Part shown: piece after piece, positions 44,371-51,700 of the stretch | How the letters are laid out: each line of letters begins with the position of its first letter | How positions within the stretch are numbered: the first letter of the stretch is position 1 | From: Janthinobacterium sp. J1-1 | Lineage (GTDB): Bacteria; Pseudomonadota; Gammaproteobacteria; Burkholderiales; Burkholderiaceae_D | Direction: 5' to 3' | Length of the DNA stretch: 64,000 nt | NCBI RefSeq assembly: GCF_030944405.1 | Contig: NZ_CP132339.1 | Location: forward strand, 2,790,001 to 2,854,000 | Notes under the pieces: model-generated | The model's database searches: none | What the model was told of the DNA's origin: nothing | What the model saw: the letters and a program-made list of their open reading frames with translations, nothing else | Position numbers and translations under genes: made by a program

Positions 44371-46044
44371 TTACAAGTTGGCAATGATCATGCGGCGTGC
44401 ATCTTCGGCAACGACGCGCATGGGAACACTGCGGTGTTTCAAGTCTTCATACCGGTCCAGGCTGATGATGGCGAGGCTGTGCACGCCGGCGGCGGCGTCG
44501 TTTGTCCATTGCGTGATGAAAGTCTCTATCACCGGCATCGACAGTTCAGGCTGCTGTTTCAGGCCAAAAGCGAATTCATCGGTGTAGGCCACCAGGGTCA
44601 CCGGACGCCGCAGGTAAAACACCAGCGACTGCTCGTAGATGCCGACCGAATACAGCTTGGTGCCGGGTTTCAGTTCGGCCTGGATCTGCGGCAGCAGGTC
44701 GGTGCCGGCGCGGTTCTGGCCATACAGTTCGGAGCCGGCCAGGATGCTGTGGGTGGCCAGGAAGCCAGCCACGGCGATCGTCAGCACCGCCATGTCGCGC
44801 CGCGACTGGCGCTCATGCAGCAGCGCCATCACGCCGCCCGCCATCACCAGGAAACCTGCCGCCATGACCCAGGGCTGGTAGCCGCGCAGGGCCGCCAGGT
44901 GGGCCTCGTCGCGGGCCGTGATCAGCGCCAGCGTGACCGGCACGGCGACCAGGATGGCGAGGCCCAGCACGGCCAGCATGCCGGCGAAGATCAGGCGCTG
45001 GCGACGCGAGGCCGCTTCCAGCGACAGCGCCGCCAGCAGCGCCAGGGCCGGGAAGATGGGCACGATGTAGCCGGGCAGCTTCGAGGTCGAATAGCTGAAG
45101 AACAGGAAGATGAAGACGGCCCAGATCAAGATCATCAGGCGCGGCTGGAAGGCGCCGGCCTGGCGCTTGGCGCCTGCGGCCAGGCTTTGCGGCAACAAGG
45201 TGATCCAGGGCAGCATGCCGGGGATCAGCAGCACCAGGAAGTAATACCAGCCGCCTTCGCGCTTGTGGCCCTTCATCAGGAAGCGCTGGAAGTGTTCGTG
45301 GACAAAGAAAAAATACGGCTGCTCGGGATTGCGCAAGGCGACCAGCACGAACCACGGCGTGGCGATGGCAAAGAACACCAGCATGCCTTTGATCAGGTGC
45401 AAGCGGGTCCAGATGCGCCAGTCGCGGGCGAACAGGCTGTACAGGATCAGCACGGCGCCCGGCAGTACCAGGCCGATCAGGCCCTTGGCCAGCACCGCCA
45501 GCGCCATGCCGGCCCAGCACACCAGCATCCAGTTGCGCCGCTCGCTGGCGCTGGCGTCATCGCGCTGGGCGATCAAGAGGCTGGCCAGGGTCACGGTCAT
45601 CATGCTTGATAAGCCCATGTCGAGCGAATTGATCTGGCCCGAGGCCAGCCAGAACAGGCTAGACGCCAGCACCAGCCCCGCATACAGGCCGGTGCGCGGG
45701 CCGAATACTTTCCTGCCCGCATGGGCCGTCATCACCACGCCGAGGATGCCGCACAGGCCGGTCCACAGACGCGCCTGCCATTCACCGAGGCCGAAGGCGG
45801 CAAAAGTCAAGGCGTTCATCCAGGTTTGCAGCGGCGGCTTTTCGAAATACTTGATGTCGTTCAGGCGCGTGGTGATCCAGTCGCCGCTGGCGAACATCTC
45901 GCGCGCCATTTCGGCGTAGCGGCCCTCGTCGGGCGGCACCAGGGTGCGGATGCCGAGCGCATACAGGGTGACGACGACGAAGAGCCCGAACAGGGTCCAC
46001 ATCGCCACCTTCGATGTGTGCAGCTCGCGAACAGGCAATTTCAT
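44371..46044 (-). CDS. arnT: ArnT-like lipid A Ara4N transferase (GT-C family)
   Basis: A polytopic inner-membrane protein of 557 residues with about 11-13 membrane segments and a periplasmic C-terminal domain. The first periplasmic loop has PPDEGRYAEMAREM, the acidic motif of the PMT/ArnT family, and DWITTRLNDIKYFEKPPLQ. ArnT moves Ara4N from undecaprenyl phosphate to lipid A phosphates, lowering affinity for polymyxin. Since arnB, C, A and D are next to it, ArnT is the best call, although other sugar transferases of this family look similar. Its ATG overlaps the stop of the Mth938-like gene by 4 bp. Confidence 0.88.
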   Translation of the reverse strand: MKLPVRELHTSKVAMWTLFGLFVVVTLYALGIRTLVPPDEGRYAEMAREMFASGDWITTRLNDIKYFEKPPLQTWMNALTFAAFGLGEWQARLWTGLCGILGVVMTAHAGRKVFGPRTGLYAGLVLASSLFWLASGQINSLDMGLSSMMTVTLASLLIAQRDDASASERRNWMLVCWAGMALAVLAKGLIGLVLPGAVLILYSLFARDWRIWTRLHLIKGMLVFFAIATPWFVLVALRNPEQPYFFFVHEHFQRFLMKGHKREGGWYYFLVLLIPGMLPWITLLPQSLAAGAKRQAGAFQPRLMILIWAVFIFLFFSYSTSKLPGYIVPIFPALALLAALSLEAASRRQRLIFAGMLAVLGLAILVAVPVTLALITARDEAHLAALRGYQPWVMAAGFLVMAGGVMALLHERQSRRDMAVLTIAVAGFLATHSILAGSELYGQNRAGTDLLPQIQAELKPGTKLYSVGIYEQSLVFYLRRPVTLVAYTDEFAFGLKQQPELSMPVIETFITQWTNDAAAGVHSLAIISLDRYEDLKHRSVPMRVVAEDARRMIIANL

Positions 46045-46445
46045 GCGGTGGCGCCGGCGCCAGCAGGCTGGGAGACGGGCAGAATCAGGGCCAGGGTAAC
46101 CTTGCGGCCCTCGCCCATCAGGATATTGTAGGTGCGGCAGGCGGCCTGGCTGTCCATGCATTCGACGCCGATGCGGCGCATGGTCAGCGACGCCGTCAGT
46201 TTCGGATGCACGAAGCGCTGGCGCTCGCCCGTGCCGAGGATCACCACGTCGGGCGCGTCGGCCAGGATCTGCTCGAAATGCGCCTCGCTCAGGTCTTCGA
46301 AACGCGTCACGTCCCAGGCGCGCGGCGCCGTTTCCGGCATCACGATCAGGCTGTAGCCAAAGTGTTCGGCGTTGATCTCCACGCCGGTGGCGTCGTAGCC
46401 GGTCACGGTCTGGTATTGCTGGGTGCTGGAAGCGTGCAGTTTCAT
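46041..46445 (-). CDS. Mth938-like (DUF498) domain protein
   Basis: A 134-residue cytosolic protein of the Mth938/NDUFAF3-like family. The motif PDVVILGTGERQRFV and the later GVECMDSQAACRTYNILMGEGR are typical. Its role is not known in bacteria; the mitochondrial relative helps assemble complex I. The ATG at 46443-46445 is used; a GTG six codons upstream is possible. From memory, it commonly sits near bcp and alaA in Burkholderiales, so its overlap with arnT suggests that arnT was attached to an older gene order. Confidence 0.8.
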   Translation of the reverse strand: MKLHASSTQQYQTVTGYDATGVEINAEHFGYSLIVMPETAPRAWDVTRFEDLSEAHFEQILADAPDVVILGTGERQRFVHPKLTASLTMRRIGVECMDSQAACRTYNILMGEGRKVTLALILPVSQPAGAGATA

Positions 46446-46824
46446 GATGGTTCGGGTACTCACTGAGTGGATCGGGATGCGTGCCGATGCTAAAAAAGCA
46501 TGCGGCGAAGGCCGTCAGGATGCCATAAACAACGTCAAAGAGCGAATGGAAATGGACTTCCTTTCCAAACTGCAATCTAGATGTTGACTAACAGCATCAT
46601 CCTAAACAGCGAAGATTAAGAGAACATGAAGAAGGGCGCGGCACCTTGCTGCCCGGTATACAAGCAGGCGTGGCAGGATGGGCGCGAAATGCTGGGGTTG
46701 ACCATGTTTAATTTGATAAAATGGCCTGCTTTCGGCGAGAATGCTTGTTTTCGCCTTGCAGTGCATTGGGGATAGTTCAGGCGCGCCTTGGCTTTTTAGC
46801 GCCGCATCACGACAGGGATTTATT
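46446..46824. other. Divergent intergenic region, Mth938-like gene / alaA
   Basis: The 379 bp contain no supported gene. It is more AT-rich than its surroundings from 46590 on. TTGACC occurs near 46696, but no -10 at normal spacing follows it. Promoters for both flanking genes should lie here; I cannot place them. Confidence 0.5.
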
Positions 46825-48054
46825 TTGCGACCGATTCAGAAATCGAATAAATTGGCGGATGTCTGCTACGACATCCGCGGCCCGGTCCTGGAAAAATCCA
46901 GGCAAATGGAAGAAGAAGGCCACAAGATCACCAAGCTCAACATTGGCAACCTCGCCGTGTTCGGCTTCGATCCGCCGGACGAGATCGTGCGCGACATGAT
47001 GCTCAACCTGCAAAACGCCGCCGGCTACACCGATTCAAAAGGCATGTTCGCGCCGCGCAAGGCCGTCATGCACTATACGCAGGGCAAGAATATCGCCGGT
47101 GTCACCATCGACGACATTTACCTGGGCAATGGCGCATCGGAACTGATCGTCATGTCGATGAACGCCCTGCTCAACAGCGGCGACGAGGTGCTGGTGCCGG
47201 CGCCCGACTATCCGCTGTGGACGGCGGCGGTCAGCTTGTCGGGCGGCAATCCGGTGCATTATGTGTGCGACGAGCAGAACGAGTGGTATCCCGATATCGA
47301 GGACATGCGCCGCAAGATCACGCCCAATACCCGCGCCATCGTCGTCATCAACCCGAACAACCCGACCGGCGCGCTGTACCCGGTCGAGGTGCTGTTGCAG
47401 ATCGTCGAACTGGCGCGCCAGCATCAATTGATCATTTTCGCCGACGAGATCTATGACAAGGTGTTGTACGACGAAGCCGAGCACGTGTCGATCGCCTCGC
47501 TGGCCGACGATGTGCTGTTCATTACCCTGAACGGCCTGTCGAAGAATTACCGTTCCTGCGGCTACCGCTCCGGCTGGATGGTGGTGTCGGGCGAAAAGCG
47601 CCACGCCAAGGATTATATCGAGGGCCTGAACATGCTGGCCTCGATGCGCCTGTGCGCCAATGCGCCGGGGCAGTTTGCGATCCAGACGGCGCTGGGCGGC
47701 TACCAGAGCATCCAGGACCTGGTGGGGCCGGGCGGGCGCCTGTTGAAACAGCGCGACCTGGCGCACAAGCTGCTGACCGATATCCCGGGCGTCACCTGTG
47801 TCAAGCCGAAGGCCGCGCTGTACATGTTCCCGAAGCTGGACCCGGCCGTCTACCCGATCGCCGACGACCAGCAGTTTGCCTATGAATTGCTGGCCGAGGC
47901 CAAGGTGCTGATCGTGCAGGGCACCGGTTTCAACTGGATCGCGCCGGACCATTTTCGCGTCGTCTTCCTGCCGAATTCGGACGACCTGACCGAGGCGATG
48001 GGGCGCATTGCGCGCTTCCTCGAAGGTTACCGCAAGCGTCACAGCCGGGTTTGA
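46825..48054 (+). CDS. alaA: Alanine-synthesising PLP aminotransferase (AlaA-like)
   Basis: A 409-residue class I aminotransferase. The start is TTG at 46825-46827, preceded by AGGGA: the following RPIQKSNKLADVCYDIRGPV aligns with the N-terminus of E. coli AlaA (SPIEKSSKLENVCYDIRGPV). NNPTGALYP, FADEIYDK and the PLP Lys in LNGLSKNYRSCGYRSGWM are intact. The usual GNPAPFGFD reads GNLAVFGFD here. AlaA makes alanine from pyruvate and glutamate. The hom gene lies 72 bp downstream with a hairpin between. Confidence 0.92.
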   Translation: MRPIQKSNKLADVCYDIRGPVLEKSRQMEEEGHKITKLNIGNLAVFGFDPPDEIVRDMMLNLQNAAGYTDSKGMFAPRKAVMHYTQGKNIAGVTIDDIYLGNGASELIVMSMNALLNSGDEVLVPAPDYPLWTAAVSLSGGNPVHYVCDEQNEWYPDIEDMRRKITPNTRAIVVINPNNPTGALYPVEVLLQIVELARQHQLIIFADEIYDKVLYDEAEHVSIASLADDVLFITLNGLSKNYRSCGYRSGWMVVSGEKRHAKDYIEGLNMLASMRLCANAPGQFAIQTALGGYQSIQDLVGPGGRLLKQRDLAHKLLTDIPGVTCVKPKAALYMFPKLDPAVYPIADDQQFAYELLAEAKVLIVQGTGFNWIAPDHFRVVFLPNSDDLTEAMGRIARFLEGYRKRHSRV

Positions 48055-48082
48055 GCCGGCCAGCAGCAGCATCGATCAACCT

Positions 48083-48105
48083 GGCGCGGGCGGTTTGCCC
48101 GCGCC
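48083..48105. other. Stem-loop between alaA and hom
   Basis: GGCGCGGGC (48083-48091), loop GGTTT, GCCCGCGCC (48097-48105): a perfect 9-bp GC stem. There is no T-run, so full termination is unlikely. It may stabilise the alaA mRNA 3' end or tune read-through into hom. Confidence 0.5.
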
Positions 48106-48126
48106 ACTCATGAGCACAAGACCATT

Positions 48127-49449
48127 ATGAAATCCATCAAGATCGGCCTGTTGGGCCTGGGCAATGTAGGCTACGGCACGTTCAGCGTTTTGAAGCGCAA
48201 CCAGGAAGAAATCAAGCGCCGCGCCGGACGCGGCATCGAGGTGGTGGCTGTCGCCGTACGCGACGTGGCGCGCGCCGAAGCGCTCGTCAACGGCGCCTGC
48301 AAGGTCGTCAACGATCCTGCCACCATCGTCAACGACCCCGAGATCGATATCGTCGTCGAACTGATCGGCGGCTACGATCTGTCGAAAACCCTGGTGCTGC
48401 AGGCGATTGCCAACGGCAAGCACGTGGTCACCGCCAACAAGGCGCTGCTGGCCGTGCATGGCAATGAAATCTTTGCCGCCGCCCAGGAAAAAGGCGTGAT
48501 GGTGGCGTTCGAAGCGGCGGTTGCCGGCGGCATTCCCATCATCAAGGCGCTGCGCGAAGGCCTGACGGCCAACCGCATCGAATGGATCGCCGGCATCATC
48601 AACGGCACCACCAATTTCATCCTGTCCGAAATGCGCGACAAGGGCCTCGATTTCGCCACCGTGCTCAAGCAAGCCCAGGAACTGGGCTATGCGGAAGCCG
48701 ACCCGACCTTCGACATCGAAGGCGTGGACGCGGCCCACAAGGCCACCATCATGTCGGCCATCGCCTTCGGCATTCCGGTGCAGTTCGACAAGGCCCATGT
48801 GGAAGGCATCAGTAACCTCAATGCCATCGATATCCGCTACGCCGAAGAACTGGGCTACCGCATCAAGCTCTTGGGCATCACCAAGCGCGCCACCGTCGAC
48901 GGCGTGGAAGGCATCGAGCTGCGCGTGCACCCGACCCTGATCCCGGCCAAGCGCCTGATCGCCAACGTCGAAGGCGCGATGAACGCGGTGCTGGTGCATG
49001 GCGACGCCGTCGGCGCCAGCCTGTATTCGGGCCGCGGCGCCGGCGCCGAGCCGACCGCCTCGTCGGTGATCGCCGACCTGGTCGACATCACCCGCCTGGC
49101 CACGGCCGACCCGGAACACCGCGTGCCGCACCTGGCCTTCCAGCCGAACGCGATGACCGATATCGCGATCCTGCCGATGTCGGAAATCACCACCAGCTAC
49201 TACCTGCGCATGCACGTGGCCGACCAGCCGGGCGTGCTGGCCGACCTGACGCGCATCCTGGCCGACCGCGGCATCTCGATCGACGCCATGCTGCAAAAGG
49301 AACCGGCCGAAGGCGAGACGCATACCGACATCATCATGCTGACCCACCAGACGCAGGAGAAAAACGTCACGGCCGCCATCGAACAGATGGAAGCGCTCAA
49401 TAGCGTGGTCGGCACGGTGACCAAGATCCGCCTGGAAAACCTCAGCTGA
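48127..49449 (+). CDS. hom: Homoserine dehydrogenase with ACT domain
   Basis: A 440-residue NAD(P)-dependent enzyme that reduces aspartate semialdehyde to homoserine, on the path to threonine and methionine. The nucleotide motif GLLGLGNVGYGTF opens the protein. NKALLA and AGGIPIIKALREGL with NGTTNFIL and AEADPTFDIEG mark the active site. A C-terminal ACT domain (about 355-430, ADQPGVLADLTRILADRGISI) points to feedback control by threonine. Usually thrC follows in betaproteobacteria, but here a terminator ends the unit. Confidence 0.95.
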   Translation: MKSIKIGLLGLGNVGYGTFSVLKRNQEEIKRRAGRGIEVVAVAVRDVARAEALVNGACKVVNDPATIVNDPEIDIVVELIGGYDLSKTLVLQAIANGKHVVTANKALLAVHGNEIFAAAQEKGVMVAFEAAVAGGIPIIKALREGLTANRIEWIAGIINGTTNFILSEMRDKGLDFATVLKQAQELGYAEADPTFDIEGVDAAHKATIMSAIAFGIPVQFDKAHVEGISNLNAIDIRYAEELGYRIKLLGITKRATVDGVEGIELRVHPTLIPAKRLIANVEGAMNAVLVHGDAVGASLYSGRGAGAEPTASSVIADLVDITRLATADPEHRVPHLAFQPNAMTDIAILPMSEITTSYYLRMHVADQPGVLADLTRILADRGISIDAMLQKEPAEGETHTDIIMLTHQTQEKNVTAAIEQMEALNSVVGTVTKIRLENLS

Positions 49450-49468
49450 TACTGGCCCCGCCATGCAA

Positions 49469-49496
49469 AACGGCGCCCGCGGGCGCCGTTCTTTTT
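49469..49496 (+). terminator. Rho-independent terminator after hom
   Basis: AACGGCGCCC-GC-GGGCGCCGTT forms a 10-bp stem followed by CTTTTT. It begins 20 bp after the hom stop. The A-run on its left side is short, so action on the convergent rraB is possible but weaker. Confidence 0.9.
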
Positions 49497-49502
49497 ACCG
49501 TA

Positions 49503-49859
49503 TTACAGCGTCGGCGCGCCGACCGGCCCCACATCCATGCCGTCATAGCTGGCCAGCTTCTGCTCCAGCGCGAACTGCTGCAGCTCGCCGTTGCGCGCAT
49601 GCAGGCTGTCCACATTGTGCACTTCCTCTTTCTCCACGTGCAGCACCCACACCGGTGGTGCGGCCGCGTCTTCCAGTTCCGGCTGGTACAGCTCGACCGG
49701 GCGATAGCCGTCGATCGCCAGCAGGCCGGCCGCCTGCTCCAGCGCTTCCGGCGTCGGGTTGGTGAAGTAGTATCCCCACAGCAGCGGCTGGGTCAGGTCC
49801 CAGGGCGCGTTTTCGGCGATATTGTCAAACAGTTCGGTCACTTCTTCTTTGGTCATCAT
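49503..49859 (-). CDS. rraB: RraB-family ribonuclease E regulator
   Basis: A 118-residue acidic cytosolic protein. It reads MMTKEEVTELFDNIAENAPW, then LLWGYYFTNPTPEALEQAAG and YRPVELYQPE, the pattern of the RraB family, which binds the C-terminal half of RNase E and alters its activity. Two consecutive ATG codons (49857-49859, 49854-49856) are possible starts. It converges on hom with the terminator between them. The assignment rests on motif recall; a general RraB-domain protein of other function is possible. Confidence 0.75.
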   Translation of the reverse strand: MMTKEEVTELFDNIAENAPWDLTQPLLWGYYFTNPTPEALEQAAGLLAIDGYRPVELYQPELEDAAAPPVWVLHVEKEEVHNVDSLHARNGELQQFALEQKLASYDGMDVGPVGAPTL

Positions 49860-50246
49860 GGCGTGCGCCCTTGTTGGATACTGAGGGCGCGATGATAGCA
49901 TTTGGCGGGTTGTTGATCTGTTGAACATCCAATATGGCAGGAGGAACGGCAGCTGGTTTGTTACAGGCCGTCTGAGCGCAGATGGATAATTTGATTAAAT
50001 TCATTACCGCCGATAGCGACAAGAAAATAATCGCGGGTACAGTGCGCGCGTAGCAGGTAATTTCAGAATGCAGGCACGACTCGGTGCCGTCAAGGTGTAT
50101 CAGGTCAGCATGGCAAACTTGCCCTGCGTGCTGACTGATATGAATGTTTACTGGTGGCAATAACGGAGCGACAGGCAAGCCACTGCAGCGGATCCCCGCT
50201 TCGCCTCCCCGGCCTGATGGCCGAGGTGCCGCGCGCAAATTCGACG
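49860..50246. other. Intergenic region without recognised features
   Basis: The 387 bp between rraB and the AT-rich orphan gene have mixed composition. Open frames here lack good starts or composition. I see no tRNA, operator or repeat. Confidence 0.5.
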
Positions 50247-50552
50247 ATGAAATGGCATCAATCAATTCCCCTTTTAATAACATTTGTCGGTAGTTTTATC
50301 GCATTTTCCGTCGTTTATTACCTGCTGGATCTGTCTTCAGGCTTTCTTGCGCTAGCTCCGAACGGGAATAAGGAACCATTTTTCTTCCAGATCATGGATT
50401 TTCTTGATCGCGTTGGCGGCTTTTTTACCGGAGTTCCATTTCACAAAAGAAGTGTCGGACGGGCAATCTTATTTTACGCAACAATATTTGCATTTTGGAT
50501 AACCTTCTTGGACCATAGAAGAATGGAAAACAAAAAAAATATTCGTAAGTAA
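50247..50552 (+). CDS. Small AT-rich membrane protein, unknown
   Basis: A 101-residue protein with two predicted membrane segments (about 8-27 and 74-91) and a Lys/Arg-rich C-terminus. The codon use is clearly AT-richer than the neighbours (many TTT, ATT and AAA codons), suggesting transfer. There is no recognised domain. The ATG at 50247 is chosen since upstream residues are polar and read like non-coding sequence; an ATG at 50217 is possible. No neighbour shares its strand closely, so it stands alone. Confidence 0.55.
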   Translation: MKWHQSIPLLITFVGSFIAFSVVYYLLDLSSGFLALAPNGNKEPFFFQIMDFLDRVGGFFTGVPFHKRSVGRAILFYATIFAFWITFLDHRRMENKKNIRK

Positions 50553-50759
50553 TTGTCAATTTCTCGCTTGGGGACGGTTTGATAACTTAGCGGAAATGTG
50601 GTCGATGCAGCAGCGATCCCATGGCCACGTAAATCATGTTTTTCGACACGTCAATGCGCTGTTCATGGTCGCGCACCAAGCGCCGGTAACGCAGGTAAAG
50701 GCGAGGGGTTTGCCTGATGGGCTGCATGGGCGGACGTTTTGTTGTGATGCCGCCGGCAC

Positions 50760-50796
50760 AAAAAAACCGGCCGGGGTGCGATCACCTCGACCGGTT
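50760..50796 (-). terminator. Rho-independent terminator of the outer-membrane barrel gene
   Basis: AACCGG-C-CGGGGTG, loop CGAT, CACCTCG-A-CCGGTT form a long imperfect stem. Read leftward it ends in seven T (A-run 50760-50766). It belongs to the barrel gene at 50994-51554, from which it is now separated by the MITE. The sequence from 50553 to 50759 shows nothing else. Confidence 0.8.
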
Positions 50797-50835
50797 CCCG
50801 AGATCAGCCAGACGCTGGCCCGGTATGAATACTTA

Positions 50836-50993
50836 GAGCCTATCCCAGTAGATGAATACGCCCCCTGCTGGCGCCCCTCAGAAGCGGGGACTGCGTTGCT
50901 CGTCGTTGCATGGCTCGCCATGCCGCCTCCTCACGCCTTGTCCGCGCTCCTGATGAGCTGCAAGCAGAAGACGCTCACTACTGGGATAGGCTC
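50836..50993. mobile_element. 158-bp MITE-like element with TTA target duplication
   Basis: Terminal inverted repeats GAGCCTATCCCAGTAG (50836-50851) and CTACTGGGATAGGCTC (50978-50993) match perfectly over 16 bp. Both ends are flanked by TTA (50833-50835 and 50994-50996), a 3-bp target-site duplication as made by several IS5-family transposases. It encodes no transposase, so it would need one in trans. The right TTA is the stop codon (TAA) of the barrel gene on the minus strand. Confidence 0.8.
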
Positions 50994-51554
50994 TTAGAAC
51001 TGATAGCGCACGCCAGCCGACAGCATGGACGCTTTCAATTTCGCGCCGTTTTCGCTGTAGGTCTTGCCGAAGTTTTCGTATTCGGCGACGACCGACACGT
51101 TCTGGTTGACATGGTAAGCGGCGCCGATGCCGAACATGGCGGCGGTTTTATCTTCCTTGCCGCTGAAACGCAGGCCGAAACCGCTGACGGTGGCCTTGGT
51201 GCGGTTTTGCGTGACGCCGGCCTTGGCAAACGCCGAGAGCTGCGGGTTGATCGGCATGGTGGCGGTGCCGGCCAGGTAGAAGGCGCTCGTTTCCATGCTG
51301 ACGGCAGTGCCGGCATCGCGGTCTTTCAGCTTGCCGAAATTGGCGTAACCGGCTTCCAGGCCGAAATTCTGCGTGAAGTTGTAGCCGGCGTACGCCTTGT
51401 AGCCGGTTTTGTCTTCCTTGCCCGAACCCAGGTCGCCCGACAATTTCAATTCCGAACGGCCGGCATTGATGCCGACATAGCTGCTTTGCGCTTGTGCAAA
51501 CATGGGCAGGGCCAGGGCGGCGCCAACGACGACTGCGAACAATTGTTTTTTCAT
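50994..51554 (-). CDS. Outer-membrane beta-barrel protein (OmpA-like 8-strand)
   Basis: A 186-residue small porin-like protein. The signal peptide (1-22, ending AQAQ) is followed by alternating beta strands with aromatic girdles (YVGINAGRS, GYKAYAGYNFTQNFGLEAGYANFG). The terminal strand is SAGVRYQF with the C-terminal Phe needed for outer-membrane assembly. It resembles the OmpA transmembrane or OmpW-type barrel but has no peptidoglycan-binding domain. The stop codon is provided at the border of an inserted MITE. Its role, perhaps adhesion or small solute passage, is not known. Confidence 0.85.
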   Translation of the reverse strand: MKKQLFAVVVGAALALPMFAQAQSSYVGINAGRSELKLSGDLGSGKEDKTGYKAYAGYNFTQNFGLEAGYANFGKLKDRDAGTAVSMETSAFYLAGTATMPINPQLSAFAKAGVTQNRTKATVSGFGLRFSGKEDKTAAMFGIGAAYHVNQNVSVVAEYENFGKTYSENGAKLKASMLSAGVRYQF

Positions 51555-51700
51555 GATTCATCCAGTAAGTCACCAATGCGGCGAGGAATTCATCGCTTGA
51601 TGGGAGCCGGATTTTATAACAAGGTTAAATTTTTACAGGTGCGCACGATTCAAAGCGCCAAAAAATTTTACATTAATATCTAGAGAGTAATATTTTCCGG

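Noticed and set aside
50596..50997. 133-codon plus-strand frame through the MITE
   Set aside because: It runs through a terminator stem and both MITE ends, so it is not a plausible gene. Any protein call here would be an artefact of the repeat.
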